The notes under the pieces were generated by a model. The model saw nothing but the letters and a program-made list of their open reading frames with translations. It made no database searches and was not told the origin of the DNA. The position numbers and the translations under genes are program-made. DNA of 64,000 bases from Nephrocerus scutellatus (taxonomy: Eukaryota > Arthropoda > Insecta > Diptera > Pipunculidae): positions 12,565,969 to 12,629,968 of the forward strand of contig OX352762.1 of the NCBI GenBank assembly GCA_947095585.1, given 5' to 3'. Shown in pieces: positions 23,085 to 35,317 of this stretch (its first letter is position 1; each line of letters opens with the position of its first letter).

Positions 23085-24152
23085 TACAATCTCATAGAAC
23101 GCGGGCAAGCGAAGATGAATATAAAGAGCTCAGAAGATATGAAAAAGAAAGAAAGCAGCCTGTGAGAAGAATCTCGTCCGTGAGCTAGAACAGTACGGAT
23201 AGCTACTACCGCAACAGGTGCGCAACAGGAAGTTCTACCAAAAGAGTCCGCGGTATGACTTAATACCCACCGCGTTTCACATACTGCAAAAACGAAGAGG
23301 GTAATCTATTCGCCAATCTTAAAGGCATCTTAGAGCGATGGGAAGAGCACTTTCATGAGCTGCTAAATGGCCAGTTAACTGATGAAATTTAGGCGCCACC
23401 AATGAAGATCATAATATGCTGCCGCCACTAAGCATAGACGAAGTAAGCAGAGCGATAAGTCGGCTCGAAAATAATAAGGCCCTGGGATCTGATGGGAACC
23501 CAGCGGAACTGATAGAAATAAGAGGCCCCCCATTACACCAAGCAATGCATGAAATAATATTGCAAGTATGTGAGGAAGAAGCTATGCAAGAAGACTGGCG
23601 AAGAGGCATCCAGTGCCCCATACATAAGAAGGGAGACATCACAAAATGCAGCAATTATCATGGTATAACGTTGTTGAGTATCGCGTATAAGATTTTGTCC
23701 TCTATCCTTCAAGACAGGATAGCGCCATACGCTAAAGTCATCATTGGTCCTTACCAGTATGGCTTCATCCCAGGGAAATCAACAACTGATCAGATTTACA
23801 CCCTTAGGCAGGTGATGGAAAAATGTCTAGAGTTTCAAAACTCAATACACCATCTTTTCATAGACTTTTAAGTCGCCTATGATAGCAAAGCCAGAGTAGA
23901 ACTTTATAAAGAGAATTTGGCATCCCAATCAAACTGACACGACTATGTAGGTTGACCATGAGCAATGTTATAAGCCAAGTAATAATATAATATCCGGATC
24001 ACTATCAATCCCATTCAATATCTATAACGGGCTCCGACAAGGCGATGAACTGGCCTGCGTCCTCTTTAACCTGGCGTTGGAGAAAGTGATCCGAGACTCT
24101 GACGTAACGGCGAGAGGAACAATCCTCTATAAGTCCCTTCAGATTCTGACTT
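23085..24152 (+). mobile_element. RTE-like family B, RT part
   Basis: Begins in the pre-RT region (23085-23400) and then has a 151-codon frame (23416-23871): SRAISRLENNKALGSDGNPA (usual PG is LG), IQCPIHKKGDITKCSNYHG, LLSIAYKILSSILQDRIAPY, GPYQYGFIPGKSTTDQIYTL and FIDF, then a TAA that cuts the frame at the first catalytic aspartate. Palm residues continue in shifted frames to about 24150. It stops at 'cagattctgactta', just before the YADD box, where a minus-strand family A element begins. Inactive. Confidence 0.85.
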
Positions 24153-26188
24153 AGCAAACCTAAACATTTCGCAGCATTTTTGGCGATGGTAAATATGTGG
24201 TTGTTCCAACGAATCTTGTCGTTAACGCACATACTGAGAATTGCGAGTTTCTCATGGGATTTAGGATTCGCTTAGACGACAGGAGACAGCATTGGGTTTT
24301 TTAAGCGTTAAATTCTACTTGGTTGTTTTCTCCCCATTATATTATGCTGTCTAGGTCAGAATTTACCGTGCTTAACATACGTAGTTGTTTGAGATCCATA
24401 TGCCAAGTGGAGGGACGTTGCTCAAACTTTTATGAGAAACTGAGAGTGCTGTCGTTAGCGAAAGAGTGAATTGGATAAGAAGTCACAGATAAGAGATTTT
24501 TTAATAAAAATGAGAAAGAGTGTCGGGGACAAACTAGAGCCCTGGGGAACACCTGCATTTATGTGATGTATTTCAGATTTGAAGCCGTCCAATGCAACTT
24601 GAATTGAGCGGTCCAAAAGATAGCTTCTAATCCAATGAAGCAGTTTTTAATTGACTCCATAAACACGCATTTTGGACAAAAGTGCTCTCTGTTAAATGCC
24701 TTGGAAATATCGAGGGCAACAACTTGGCTTTCTCTAAATGAATGCAAAGACCGGTTTCACTGTTTGGTGAGATATGCCATTAACCCACCAGTCGAAGGTT
24801 GCCGACTAAATCTGTACTGGCGGCCACTAAGGATTGTTAGCTCCAAGATAATTCATGAGTTGATAATTGATCAGAGTTTCGATGACTTTGGAAAGAATGG
24901 ATGTAAGAGCTGTGGGTCGGTACGAAGAAGGAGACAACGGCTCGCCTTTGTTTTGGTATAGGCTGAACAAAGGCTGTTCTCCAAATTCTCGGGAAGAGTC
25001 CGGCAGAATAGGATAGATGGAAAAGCCTACGCAATCGTAATGCCAGCTTAGAAGAACATCTCTTTAGAACTAATGGGAAAATACCATCTGATCCAGCGGA
25101 TTTGTGAGTGTTGAGATCGTTTAAAGCACTAGCAACTGCACGAGTACGAATGTATATCTGTAGTTGGCAGTGTGTGAGCCACCGTTGTTGCTGCATTTTC
25201 TTTTACGTTCTTGTTCCTTAAACTTGCACTTCAAAATTGCGTGTAAGAAAACGCAGACGCTTGGGAGAAGGCAGTAGGACCTTGTGTGCCCATACACCTG
25301 GCAGTTTTGGCACTGGGCCGACCCATTTCTTTTTTGTAGCCCTTTGACAGTGATCTTGCGGTGCAACATTTTAGATTGTAGATAGCACGCGCTTCACCCT
25401 TAGGTCTAGTTCTACACGATAAAGTGGCTGTGGGATTTTACTCTGGTTAACTATGTTGTAGGCAGATTTGGCGATGAAACCTGCTTCGTGTAGGGATTTT
25501 TTTGATTAGCTCAGGGTCTAAGCCTAGTTCAATGCCCTTCAGTACTGTAAATAGTCTTTTGCTACTTCTAAGTTGGAATGTATAAAAGCTTTTACCTGTT
25601 TTCTCAATTTCCGAAACTATACTTTACGGAAGTCTTTCTCATCGTATATTTGAAGCTTACTTTCAAAAATAGAGCTTTTTCTTATGGATGTAACGTGAAA
25701 GATCTTATTTCCAATTAATTTGGTAATTTTTTTCAATTAGGAAATTGCTTGTTGCTTCTCGTAGATACACGGGTTGGGGCTTAGGCTTATCGTTTTGCGT
25801 TTTTGGGCAATTTCCTCAGAGTCTGGATCTAAGATTGCAAAGCGATTTTGAGTATATACTGCAATACTGGTATTGGTGGTTGATTTGAGTAATTTAGCCA
25901 ATCTCTCGGAAGAAGACGATGTTGGACTAAGTTTGCGCTTCGAAATAACAATGTACCTATCTAGGCAAAATTTGAATTTTTTTCGTTTCATCGACTGCTT
26001 TTTGACGCGAGTTGGTTTCATTTGAGGCTGAAGCTGACGTAGGCGAGAGGGGCCTTTGATCCGGTGAGGACAAATCTGGTGATGCATGATGCAAGACTTT
26101 TCTGTGGCAGTAGCCGTGATGTTTGGTAGTGGTGTGCGGCTTAGTGAAGACTTACCTCTACATGCGTGGTCTGGATGGATTAAAGTAT
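24153..26188 (-). mobile_element. Jockey-like element (family A) with Gag, internally deleted
   Basis: Reading on the minus strand: a Gag region (26188-25737) with RFAILDPDSEEIAQK; then KGLQKRNGSAQCQNCQVYGH with a C-x2-C-x4-H-x4-C zinc knuckle (25312-25271) and SHTANYR, the signature of the X-element/jockey Gag. It is fused at about 25155 directly to the RT (IRTRAVASALNDLNTHKSAG). The rest of Gag, the whole endonuclease and the first part of RT are deleted. RT pieces follow: FVQPIP (about 24970), VALDISKAF (about 24720-24690), GVPQGS (about 24555-24535). Frames are broken many times. It ends at 24153 within KNAAKCLGLL, joined to family B. Confidence 0.8.
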
Positions 26189-26660
26189 TGTAACGAAATT
26201 CAGGCTTTCGAGTTCGTAATGGATTTTGCAATTAAAACACAACACAAGTTAATTAATTTAAAAATAACAACTTTAATTCAAACAATAAAATTAACACACG
26301 TTCACAATCTATATCGGTGATTACTTTAATTGTACACAAAAACACTTATAATAATTCTGCAAGCAAGAACTTTTACAACTTCACTGGTTAAATTCCAATT
26401 CACTACTACTAATAATACTTCGGCTTAACACCTCTATTTATACTCAATTTAAAACTAGACAGAAATATCGACAACAGACCAACAGAAAATTGTACCCTTA
26501 TTCCTTATTTACAACACGATACTTATATGTAATGAGTCATCTTCTAAAAATAGACAACATGTTCAATCATGTTCTTCTACGAAAACCAGGCAAAACGCAC
26601 AAACCGGTTTGACTTCTTGTTTGACCAGTACACAATGATTCAAACTTGCAGGCGGTTACA
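26189..26660 (-). mobile_element. Probable solo LTR (472 bp)
   Basis: Bounded by TGTAAC (26189) and GTTACA (ending 26660), the short inverted TG...CA ends of an LTR. Read on the minus strand it has a TATAAATA box in 'gagtataaatagaggtg' (about 26447-26430) and an ATTAAA poly(A) signal near the far end, in the order expected for U3-R-U5. There is no matching second LTR, primer-binding site or pol sequence nearby. Flanking bases 'gtat' and 'tttc' do not form a target duplication, so the call stays tentative; an inverted-end DNA element is the alternative. The left edge abuts the jockey-like copy. Confidence 0.5.
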
Positions 26661-26986
26661 TTTCAAATTTCCAATAATCTAATGGTCGCCTAAAAGTATG
26701 CAATTGATTTAGCACGTATTTTTGGTACGCTAATAGTCTTAGCCTAAAAGTATGCAACTAATTTAGCACTTATGATTCTAATTCCATTATATACGCTACT
26801 AACTTCTTTTCGTAACAGTATTTAAAACTAGGTAGACATCGAGCGATTTTATCTCAGTAAATCGTACTGCTAGCTGTACTTCACTTTAAAACTGCAAAGT
26901 ATGTCTACGATGTAAATAGAGAACAAAAGATTGTTTTGTTACAAATTTAAATGAATTTGTTATCTGCTCGTATACAGATGATAGTA
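26661..26986. other. no gene recognised
   Basis: A direct repeat of 'gcctaaaagtatgcaa' with 'atttagcac' occurs at about 26690-26720 and 26740-26770. Otherwise featureless. Confidence 0.35.
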
Positions 26987-28278
26987 AAGGGTCCGCCAAA
27001 TAACTTTTTTTTTTGAAAATGCTATAAAAAAAAACTACTGAATATTTTCTCAAATTTCTTTTTTTATTTGAAAGTACAATCCTTCCGGTTAACAATGGAA
27101 AATAATTTCATTCAAATGGCTGCCTCAGCTGGCCATGCAGTAGCCTACACGATCGGTCTAATTTTTAAGCACATTATCGATTGTGTGCAGCTGTATTTCA
27201 CCAATGGCTTCACGAATATTGTCCTTTAAAGCGTCAATTGTCTCTGGCTTGTCGGCGTAACACTTATCTTTTAGGGCACCCCACAAATAACAGTCCAACG
27301 GTGTCAAATCGCAGCTCCGAGGTGGCCAAACGACAACAGCTCTGCGGCTGATAATGCGATCTTCAAAAACAGGGCGCAAAACATCGAGTGTAGCTTCGGC
27401 TGTGTGGCACGTAGCGCCGTCCTGTTGAAACCAAATGTTGCCAATATCCTCCTCTTCAATTTTTGTGAACAAAAATTCGTTCAACATGGTCCGATAACGA
27501 TTGCCATTGACTGTAACGGCCACTCCTTGCTCATTTTCGAAGAAAAATGGCCCAATTATGCCTCTGGACCAAAATCAGCACCAAACAGTGACTCGTTTTG
27601 GGTGTACCGGCTTTTCAATGTATGCGTGCGGGTTTTCTGTGCCCCAAATGCGACAATTTTGCTTGTTTACATACCCGCCAAGATCAAAATGAGCTTCATC
27701 CGAAAAGATGATTTTTTTTGGCAAAATCGGCATCTTCTGTAAGTCGATCGCAGGCCCACTCAGCGAAGCGAAAACGCATTGGATGGTCAGTTGGCTTCAA
27801 CTCCTGAACCAATTGGACTTTGTATGGCGTCATACCAAGGTCTTTATGCAAAATTCGTCTCAATGATGTCTCCGAAATGTTCAATTGTTGAGAATGACGG
27901 TGAATTGATGTTGATGGCGCTTCACGCACACTTTCTGCCACAGCATCAATATTCTCGGGTGTACGCACTATTTTTGGCTTTTCACGCTTTGGTTTATCGA
28001 TGAGGATGCCAGTTTCTTTCACTTTTTTCACAAGATAACGAACATACGGAGCTGACGGTGCTTCTCTTCTTCCAAAATTCGTACGCAATTTTCGCACACA
28101 TTCTGCAACATTACCATGATTTTCAAAGTAATGTCGCAATATTTCCCAGCGTTGTTCAAGCGTATACACAACCATATTCGTTCAGCGGAAGGATACAACT
28201 AATTATCTGTCAAATCAGACATGAGCTAAGTGTTACCATTCACTAGTTGAAAAAAAAAACTTTAGATGGCGGACCCTT
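26987..28278 (-). mobile_element. DD41D (rosa-type) mariner, near full length
   Basis: Inverted ends AAGGGTCCGCCAAATAACTT and AAGGGTCCGCCATCTAAAGT are flanked by TA (26985-26986 and 28279-28280). The transposase starts at ATG 28175 (MVVYTLEQRWEILRHYFENH). The N-terminal helix-turn-helix, linker and HRHSQQLNISETSLRRIL second helix-turn-helix are intact to QLVQELKPTDHPMRFRFAEW. One extra A in an A-run near 27715 shifts the frame just before the first catalytic block (FSDEAHF). A second lesion is a TGA in place of Gly after TVWC. The rest is open (27523-27158): WFQQDG and DLTPLDCYLW with 41 residues between the aspartates. A TAG again replaces the Trp after VLKN. The best-preserved DNA transposon here. 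Confidence 0.92.
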
Positions 28279-28280
28279 TA

Positions 28281-29394
28281 TTTGCTCACATGTTCCCTCT
28301 AACGGGATTAATTTTACATATTTCCGGTACACTTTTTCACTCTGTGGAATTGTCTGTAGGCAATTTTTCTCGTTCACTCTACTAGATAATTCACTCTGCC
28401 GATCTTCACTCTATCGTAAGTCTACTATAGTATTTAAATTTTGTGCTCTTTCTTCAGGAAAGGCAAAAGATATAAACTTAGCCATACAGCGGCCGCTGAA
28501 GATGTTTTACTTCTATTACGTATACTCTGTTAAACGAAAACCAGACAAAGAGTTTGTTTTTTCAACAAAGCTAAATGAGCATAGATACTTGCGAGGAACT
28601 GAAAAATACTCATCTTTTGTTATCAATTCAAAGTCGATATACTTACTAACTTAAACCTCCTCTTTTGATTACATTCTCACAAGTTTTACTTTGTTCAAAC
28701 AAAAAAGCTGACAAGAATGGTTCTTCATCAATTGTATGCGATTGTAAATATCTTAAACGAATTTATTTAATGGCAGCTTAGCAGCAAAAAAAAGAACATA
28801 AATCTCCATTTGCCAGTTCAATGCATATCACTTGAATGTCGAAATCGATTGGAAGGAATAGGGTAAACCATTGCAGTGTATGATGTAGATGTTGGCCCTT
28901 GTTCTATAGGGCTACTACTTGATCTCATTTTCGTAGGCTGTATGTACTCCAAACTAAAGTACTCAACCTAATTTACAGCGAACAGCAACGATGAAAAGGC
29001 TACTGGAGAGTCTCTCATAAAACTTTTACTTGGCTAATGACGATCATCGGCTGGTAATTTTGTACGATACACTTACACACAAAGTTACATTTTTTTTTTC
29101 AAACTTAGGTGCACACAACAAAAGTTGCTAAAGTTTCCCACAGATTCAGCTATAAACTTTATCTATACAAATTGTGCTGATAATTCCACTTAAAATGAAA
29201 TAAACTGATGAATCTGTTCTTTTTCTTTAGAAGCTATAAACTACCAAAACTATTGAAATTAGGGGCATAAATAAATTGTTTTTTTCGCGCCATAGATGTT
29301 GGGATTATTTATTTATTTGAATCTTCTTGGGAATATAAACTTTGCAAACAGCTTTTTAAAAGTTTTTCGATTTTTTTTGATTATGTACCGACAC
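28281..29394. other. non-coding intron sequence
   Basis: Contains a 135-codon plus-strand frame (28247-28654) that starts inside the mariner end and has no known domain. No repeats are visible. Probably old intron sequence. Confidence 0.4.
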
Positions 29395-29905
29395 AGGGAA
29401 TTTGTAGCCCTATAATGCTAGAATCATAGCGTGAGCGTTAGGAAAATAAATAAAGCAAACGATTAGATGTCTATGCACATGCATCTTAAACGGACTGAAA
29501 CACAGAATACGATAATTTATTCCACATTAATTAATTAATTATTGTGCGGTTTAGGAGGGAATATCTGAATTGGTTGGTACATCAAGCGTCAACGACAAGC
29601 CGGAAACATTCCTACGATGTTCAAGCGATTCGATTGTTTTCGCGATGTGATTGTCACCAATAAGTTTTATATCACAATTCTGTATTCTGCTTAGTAGATG
29701 CAATGTGGTCTTGAGAACACCACACCAGACCATACACTTGTATTCAAATTTTTTAAGTAAGAAGTGACGTGAAGTACTTCTTGCACCGTTTTAGGAAACT
29801 TAAAGATTTAGCAGAAGCAGAAGCTTGTTATTGCAAATACCATGTATTGCGAGTTTCTTAGTGTCTTTGATGCAATTGTCATACATGGATAAATCCTCAT
29901 ATTTG
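29395..29905 (-). mobile_element. Family A (jockey-like) 3' fragment
   Basis: The minus strand reads VWCGVLKTTLHLLSRIQN, KLIGDNHIAKTIESLEHRRN and VSGLSL (29733-29580), matching the C-terminal RT part at about 1410-1540. The 3' untranslated end is at about 29395-29450 ('gccctataatgctagaatca'). The left part, 'ctttgatgcaattgtcatac', matches 35965 in another copy. It is joined at about 29905 to a family B fragment. Confidence 0.7.
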
Positions 29906-30640
29906 GCTCTACAACCGGTGTCAGGTCCTGGCCTCCCGCAAAAAATCTCTCCACCGGTCCCGATTTCGAGCCGATGTCATCCAGTTTGGCATCTCTTAGC
30001 TCTGGGCATCCTGGTATAAGCCATCCTTCCAGCGTAGGCTTGGCCGGCCTCGCCCCCGTGTTCCATAAATCCTATCGTGAAGGACTTTCCGAGCAGAATC
30101 ATCTTTGCTCATGCGAGCTAGGTGTACTGCCCACCGGAGCCTACCGAGCTTAATTCTCTTCACGATGTCGACATCGCGGTAACGTTCGTAGATTTCATCA
30201 TTTTAGAGTCTCCGAAATCGTCCTTCCTTACATACGGAATTGTTGGCTCCGTAAGACTTTTCTCTCGAACGCGGCTAAGAGGTCAGAATGCTTTATGATA
30301 AGCACCCAAGTCTCGGATCCATATGTAAGTATTGGTATGACCATTGTCTTATATATCAGCAGCTTGGATGTTATGGTTAATTTCCTGGATTTAAAGAGTC
30401 TTGACAGGCTATAGTAGGCTTTGTTGGCTTTAAGCAACCGTGCGCGTATTTCTGGTTCCATGCTGTTATCGGCTGCTATAGTTGACCCGAGATAGTTAAA
30501 TGATTGCACTTCTTCAAATTTGCGCTACACTATTTGAATTGAGGGACCAATGTTGGAATCTCCTACTCGCAGACGTCGCCACCATGTACTTTGTTTTGCT
30601 CTCATTTATGTGTAGCCGCAGAAGTCGTGCCGCCCGCCTT
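29906..30640 (-). mobile_element. RTE-like family B, C-terminal and 3' end
   Basis: The minus-strand frame 30509-30228 reads QSFNYLGSTIAADNSMEPEI, RARLLKANKAYYSLSRLFKS and LTYGSETWVL, the C-terminal connection region of family B. The rest down to 29906 is the C-terminus and 3' end. Its terminal 'ctctccaccggtcccgattt' matches, reversed, the 3' end of the 54-55 kb copy. The 5' two thirds are missing. Confidence 0.75.
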
Positions 30641-30867
30641 CTACTACCAGGGTTGTATGCTGAGGTAGGGGGAACTTTACCACTGCAGCGGAAGGGCCAT
30701 GAAGTGCCATAATCGTACCACTGCCAATTGAAGGCATGCCTTTGATGGCCCTTCCGCGGTTATCGGCAGTGAATAAAATACTGCCTGTAATTGCAGGGGC
30801 AATTCCGGTAGATAGCAACCTCACCGTGTTACCGTCTGGTTTAGAAGGAGAACCGGTCTTGAGAGTT

Positions 30868-33800
30868 TTTTTTTGTTTTTGTTTTAGTTTTTTTTTTTTA
30901 CTTAGGTAAGACTTTTATTTCATAAAAAGATAAGTTGGTACATAATTAAACATATTTTCGAGCCTATTTAGGTTTGGTCTTTATTGACCGTCTACCAGAT
31001 TGACATTTGGAATTTGTATACATAAAATATGAGTTTACATTTATAAATTTTAAATATTCGCATAAAGAATTTTAACAATAATATAACGAGAACTAATTAT
31101 AATGGCGTTTCTATTTTAAAAACTTTCCTCCGCGATATATTAAAGCCTTCTTAGTGTAGTTGTATAACACGTTCCACCCATATCCTCCGTTAAGAATGCT
31201 CAGTGTTCTCTCCTCGTCCAGCTCAGTTGCCCCGAAGTATACCAGACGGTATTCTTTTAAAATAGGGCATATAGCTATAAAGTGGAAAAGGTTCTCCCTT
31301 ACATTTAAGTTACACATATTGCAAAGGATTGGTAGCTCAGGGCTATGCGAAATAAAATTGAGTGCGATCAGCTCACCTCTTACTCTTAATATTAAATTTA
31401 TTTTGTCGATTGAGTTGCTGTTTAGAAAGTATGTTTGATCTTGCAGATCATATCCAAGTTGCGCGTAGTATTTTCTATGTTGCGAGGTCCGACCATCTCT
31501 TACGCATCTCTCGTATCTATCTCGTCCTATTGATGACAGCAGCGCGTAAAATTCGGATCTTAAGGTTATACCCAGATCCGCCGTTGTTGAACTAAGACGG
31601 AAACCGAATTCAGTCCCTAAACTCTCCCAATTTTGATACAGATGGCTTCTTCTTGAAATTATATGGTTGAGCACCAGCTTAGGTAGCCTACCATGTTCCA
31701 TCTCAGTAACCTTAACTATATATAATCAAAGTGCAGGCGCAGAGCATCCAGGAAAAGAGGAGGTACCCCAATCTCCAAGTGCAACATATAATTAGGAGTG
31801 TTGCTAGGTAGGTGGAAAATTCGTTTTAAGAAGTATCGAAGAAAATTTTCTAGTTCCTCAAAAGGGTGGAAACCCCACACCTGGGCTCCGTATAATAAAA
31901 TCGATTTTGATGTTGCAGAAAATATTTTCTGTTTTGAGCTGTGGTTTATGCTTTTGTTAACAATGCAGCGACTCCAAACGGAAGATATTGCACGTTTTAC
32001 TTCCGATAATTTTGCATAGAGGTGTTTTTTCATATTGAGGTTGCCGGTCATCAGAACTCCCAGGTATTTGTATTCTCTCACTATTTTAATAAGTTCGCCT
32101 TGAAGGTACCACATTTCGTTGCGTGAATATTTACCGCTTCCGCCTCTGAATATCATCATTATTTTTGATTTTTCAAGATTAACACTCAGGTTCCATAGCT
32201 TGTAGTACTCATCTAGTCTGTTTATCATCAACTGCATACCGTTGATTGTGTCAGAGAGGAAAACGATGTCGTCAGTATACATAGGCGCAGGGATCTTTAC
32301 TTGGTTCAGTTCTATTCCACCGCTCACAAAATCGGTTATGTCATTGACGAATAGAATAAATAAAAGCGATCTCAGTACGCAACCTTGCTTTACCCCCATT
32401 GATGTTTCAAACTCATCAGAAGTAATTTCGCCATTCCAGACGTATGCTTAATTACTGTCATACATTGCCCTTAAAATGTTTATGACTTTGTGAGACATTC
32501 CTATTACGTGAAGGTTATAAAATAGTGCCTTGCGAGGTACTGAATCAAAGGCTGCACAGAAATCGACAAAGAATGTATACAACTTCTTGTGTTGGCTTTT
32601 GTAGATTTCAGCAATGTTAATGAGTGAAACAATTTGATCAATGGTTGAGTAATTCTTTCTAAAACCCGCTTGGAATTCTTGAAGAATTTTCCTATCAAAG
32701 ACCCACAGATAAACAAAATAGTTCCAAACAGCTTAGCCGATGTATTTAAGAAGGATATGCCCCTGTAATATCGTGGATCATCATAGTCACTTTTTATTGT
32801 ACAATGGGAAAATAATTGCTCTTTCGAAACTACAAGGAACGTTCGCTGTTTTAATAATTTTGTTATATTCCGCAGTAAGTGCTAAAAGGAATTCATTCGT
32901 TCAGTTTTTATAGAATTTTATAGAACTAGCAAAGCAAGAATTTTTGGTGTGCTGCATTTTGAGTCCCACGAGTGGTGGAGAAATGAGGTCCATCTGTACA
33001 GAGATCCGCAGTGAATATTTACCGCTTCCGCCTCTGAATATCATCATTATTTTTGATTTTTCAAGATTAACACTCAGGTTCCATAGCTTGTAGTACTCAT
33101 CTAGTCTGTTTATCATCAACTGCATACCGTTGATTGTGTCAGAGAGGAAAACGATGTCGTCAGTATACATAGGCGCAGGGATCTTTACTTGGTTCAGTTC
33201 TATTCCACCGCTCACAAAATCGGTTATGTCATTGACGAATAGAATAAATAAAAGCGATCTCAGTACGCAACCTTGCTTTACCCCCATTGATGATTCAAAC
33301 TCATCAGAAGTAATTTCGCCATTCCAGACGTATGCTTAATTACTGTCATACATTGCCCTTAAAATGTTTATGACTTTGTGAGACATTCCTATTACGTGAA
33401 GGTTATAAAATAGTGCCTTGCGAGGTACTGAATCAAAGGCTGCACAGAAATCGACAAAGAATGTATACAACTTCTTGTGTTGGCTTTTGTAGATTTCAGC
33501 AATGTTAATGAGTGAAACAATTTGATCAATGGTTGAGTAATTCTTTCTAAAACCCGCTTGGAATTCTTGAAGAATTTTCCTATCAAAGACCCACAGATAA
33601 ACAAAATAGTTCCAAACAGCTTAGCCGATGTATTTAAGAAGGATATGCCCCTGTAATATCGTGGATCATCATAGTCACTTTTTATTGTACAATGGGAAAA
33701 TAATTGCTCTTTCGAAACTACAAGGAACGTTCGCTGTTTTAATAATTTTGTTATATTCCGCAGTAAGTGCTAAAAGGAATTCATTCGTTCAGTTTTTATA

Positions 33801-33898
33801 GAATTTTATAGAACTAGCAAAGCAAGAATTTTTGGTGTGCTGCATTTTGAGTCCCACGAGTGGTGGAGAAATGAGGTCCATCTGTACAGAGATCCGCA
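30868..33898 (-). mobile_element. Non-LTR retrotransposon with YTDD box (family E), RT domain and poly(A) tail
   Basis: A-rich tail at about 30868-30900. The minus strand shows QAGFRKNYSTIDQIVSLINI and LYTFFVDFCAAFDSVPRKAL (RT motif A, about 32690-32530, frameshifted). The 227-codon frame 32399-31716 reads MGVKQGCVLRSLLFILFVND, PMYTDDIVFLSDTING (motif C, YTDD for YADD), KYLGVLMTGNLNMKKHL and QVWGF. The next frame, 31701-31111, ends with a cysteine cluster, LCNMCNLNVRENLFHFIAIC, the zinc-finger-like C-terminus. A stop lies between the two frames. No endonuclease is present; the distal part is replaced by an 888-bp tandem duplication. I cannot fix the clade. Confidence 0.8.
32123..33898. repeat. 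888-bp near-identical tandem duplication
   Basis: 32123-33010 is repeated directly as 33011-33898. In the parts I compared, the only difference is T at 32405 against A at 33293. The bases just outside differ (C at 32122, A at 33010), and the junction shares a 2-base 'gt'. It includes the YTDD part and the RT motif A region of the family E element. The near-identity means either a very recent duplication or an assembly error. Confidence 0.9.
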
Positions 33899-35035
33899 GT
33901 AAACAGATAAGGCTAGCAATTCTGGACGTCGACATGTATCCATATCCCCCGTAAATGACTGGGCTAAATTTTAAACATATGATTAGAAAATTTACATGAA
34001 CCATTTTAATTGAGAAAAGCATTTTTAATAAATAAAAGCCCTTTGTAACCTTCCAAGTCTTCTTTCTTGGCCAGTCCGCGAACATTTCAATTCACACTCG
34101 TTCTTCTCTTATTTTCATTTTCAAGATATTCGTTCTATTGTCAGAAGATTAACCCTTAGATTTGTTGTTTGTGATTAAAACGCCTTTGACGGGTGAAAAT
34201 AAATTCGTTTACTGTGCCCGTGTAAAGTTTTTCAAAACTGCTAACGACGTGAAGGTGAAGGCGACTAATTTGGTGGCCTTCTATTTGAACTAAAGCTAAG
34301 CATAAAAAATTTCAATTTATATTAAATATTTTTAATGAAGGCCAACATAGACCAGAACTTGGTAGGAAATCTCAATCGAAATTTCTTTTTGGCAATGGAA
34401 TTTTCCTAAAACTTTTTGTATAAGGCATTTTTAATTTTGCTTTTTGGGGGTTAACTAATTAAATTAATGCATGAATAAGCAAACAATTAGTAATTTTTCT
34501 TTTATGTAACCAATTTCTGCGGAAAATATTCTGCTAGGCATAATATAATGTCATCATTATGACTTTTCTCCACCCAATGCGTTTGCAACACGTGACGTTT
34601 TTCATTTTTGCAACCTTTCCTCAGGTTAAATAAATATGCCATCAAAATGATTAAGAACAACTCCTTTGGGATATAGTGTGTAGGTGACACATAATTAGTG
34701 ATGCAGCAATTTAAGCTTGACAGGCTGTTAAATAGGTCAGAGGCGATGATGAATAACGCTACGAAAATTATTCATTTGAGACTAATTGCAACAGTTGAGG
34801 GACTCAAGATGATGTCGTTAAAAATTAGATTTTAACCTAGCGCCAGCTATTACATATAGATATTCACAGTCACAACCATTTAGATGTCATATGATCGGTT
34901 TCTTTTGGCAGTTCAAAAGTGATGTAACCACCTTCTCCAGCACGCAATAACCACTCTACCTACGGTAATAAAAACAAACTTGTGAATGAAAAGAATGGCA
35001 AAGATATGTTTTTTTAATTAGATTTATGGCGTTAT
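33899..35035. other. non-coding intron sequence, no feature recognised
   Basis: The first 200 bases may still belong to the far end of the family E element. The remainder has no supportable frame or repeat. Confidence 0.35.
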
Positions 35036-35317
35036 TTATATAAATAGCATTAGTTTATAGAGGGTTAAGCGATAGGTTCGGTTAGGTTCGGTGACGGTCC
35101 ATTTTAGTACCACGGGATCTTTAACTTCACCATTTACAGATTCCAACTTGAGCATTTTATAAATCTCAGGATGTCTTACAGTTATCGATATCTGATCTGA
35201 GTTGTTCATTGTGTTGTTTTTGTCTTCAGCCTTCAAAAGCCGGACGTGAACACCGAAGTCGGCTACTGTCTCTTTCTTCTCGACATCTTTACAGCTTCTA
35301 GCCGCATAGCCGTTCAA
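35036..35317 (-). other. Unassigned 93-codon open stretch
   Basis: The minus-strand frame starts MNGYAARSCKDVEKKETVAD and includes LKLESVNGEVKDPVVLKWTV. It follows directly behind an endonuclease fragment on the same strand and may be host or element sequence captured there. It ends in 'ccgaacctaaccgaaccta' repeats. No domain recognised. Confidence 0.25.

Noticed and set aside
28247..28654. 135-codon plus-strand frame
   Set aside because: It begins inside the terminal inverted repeat of a mariner and has no known domain or exon signals.
31160..32019. Plus-strand frames over 31160-32019
   Set aside because: They are shadows of the family E reverse transcriptase on the minus strand.
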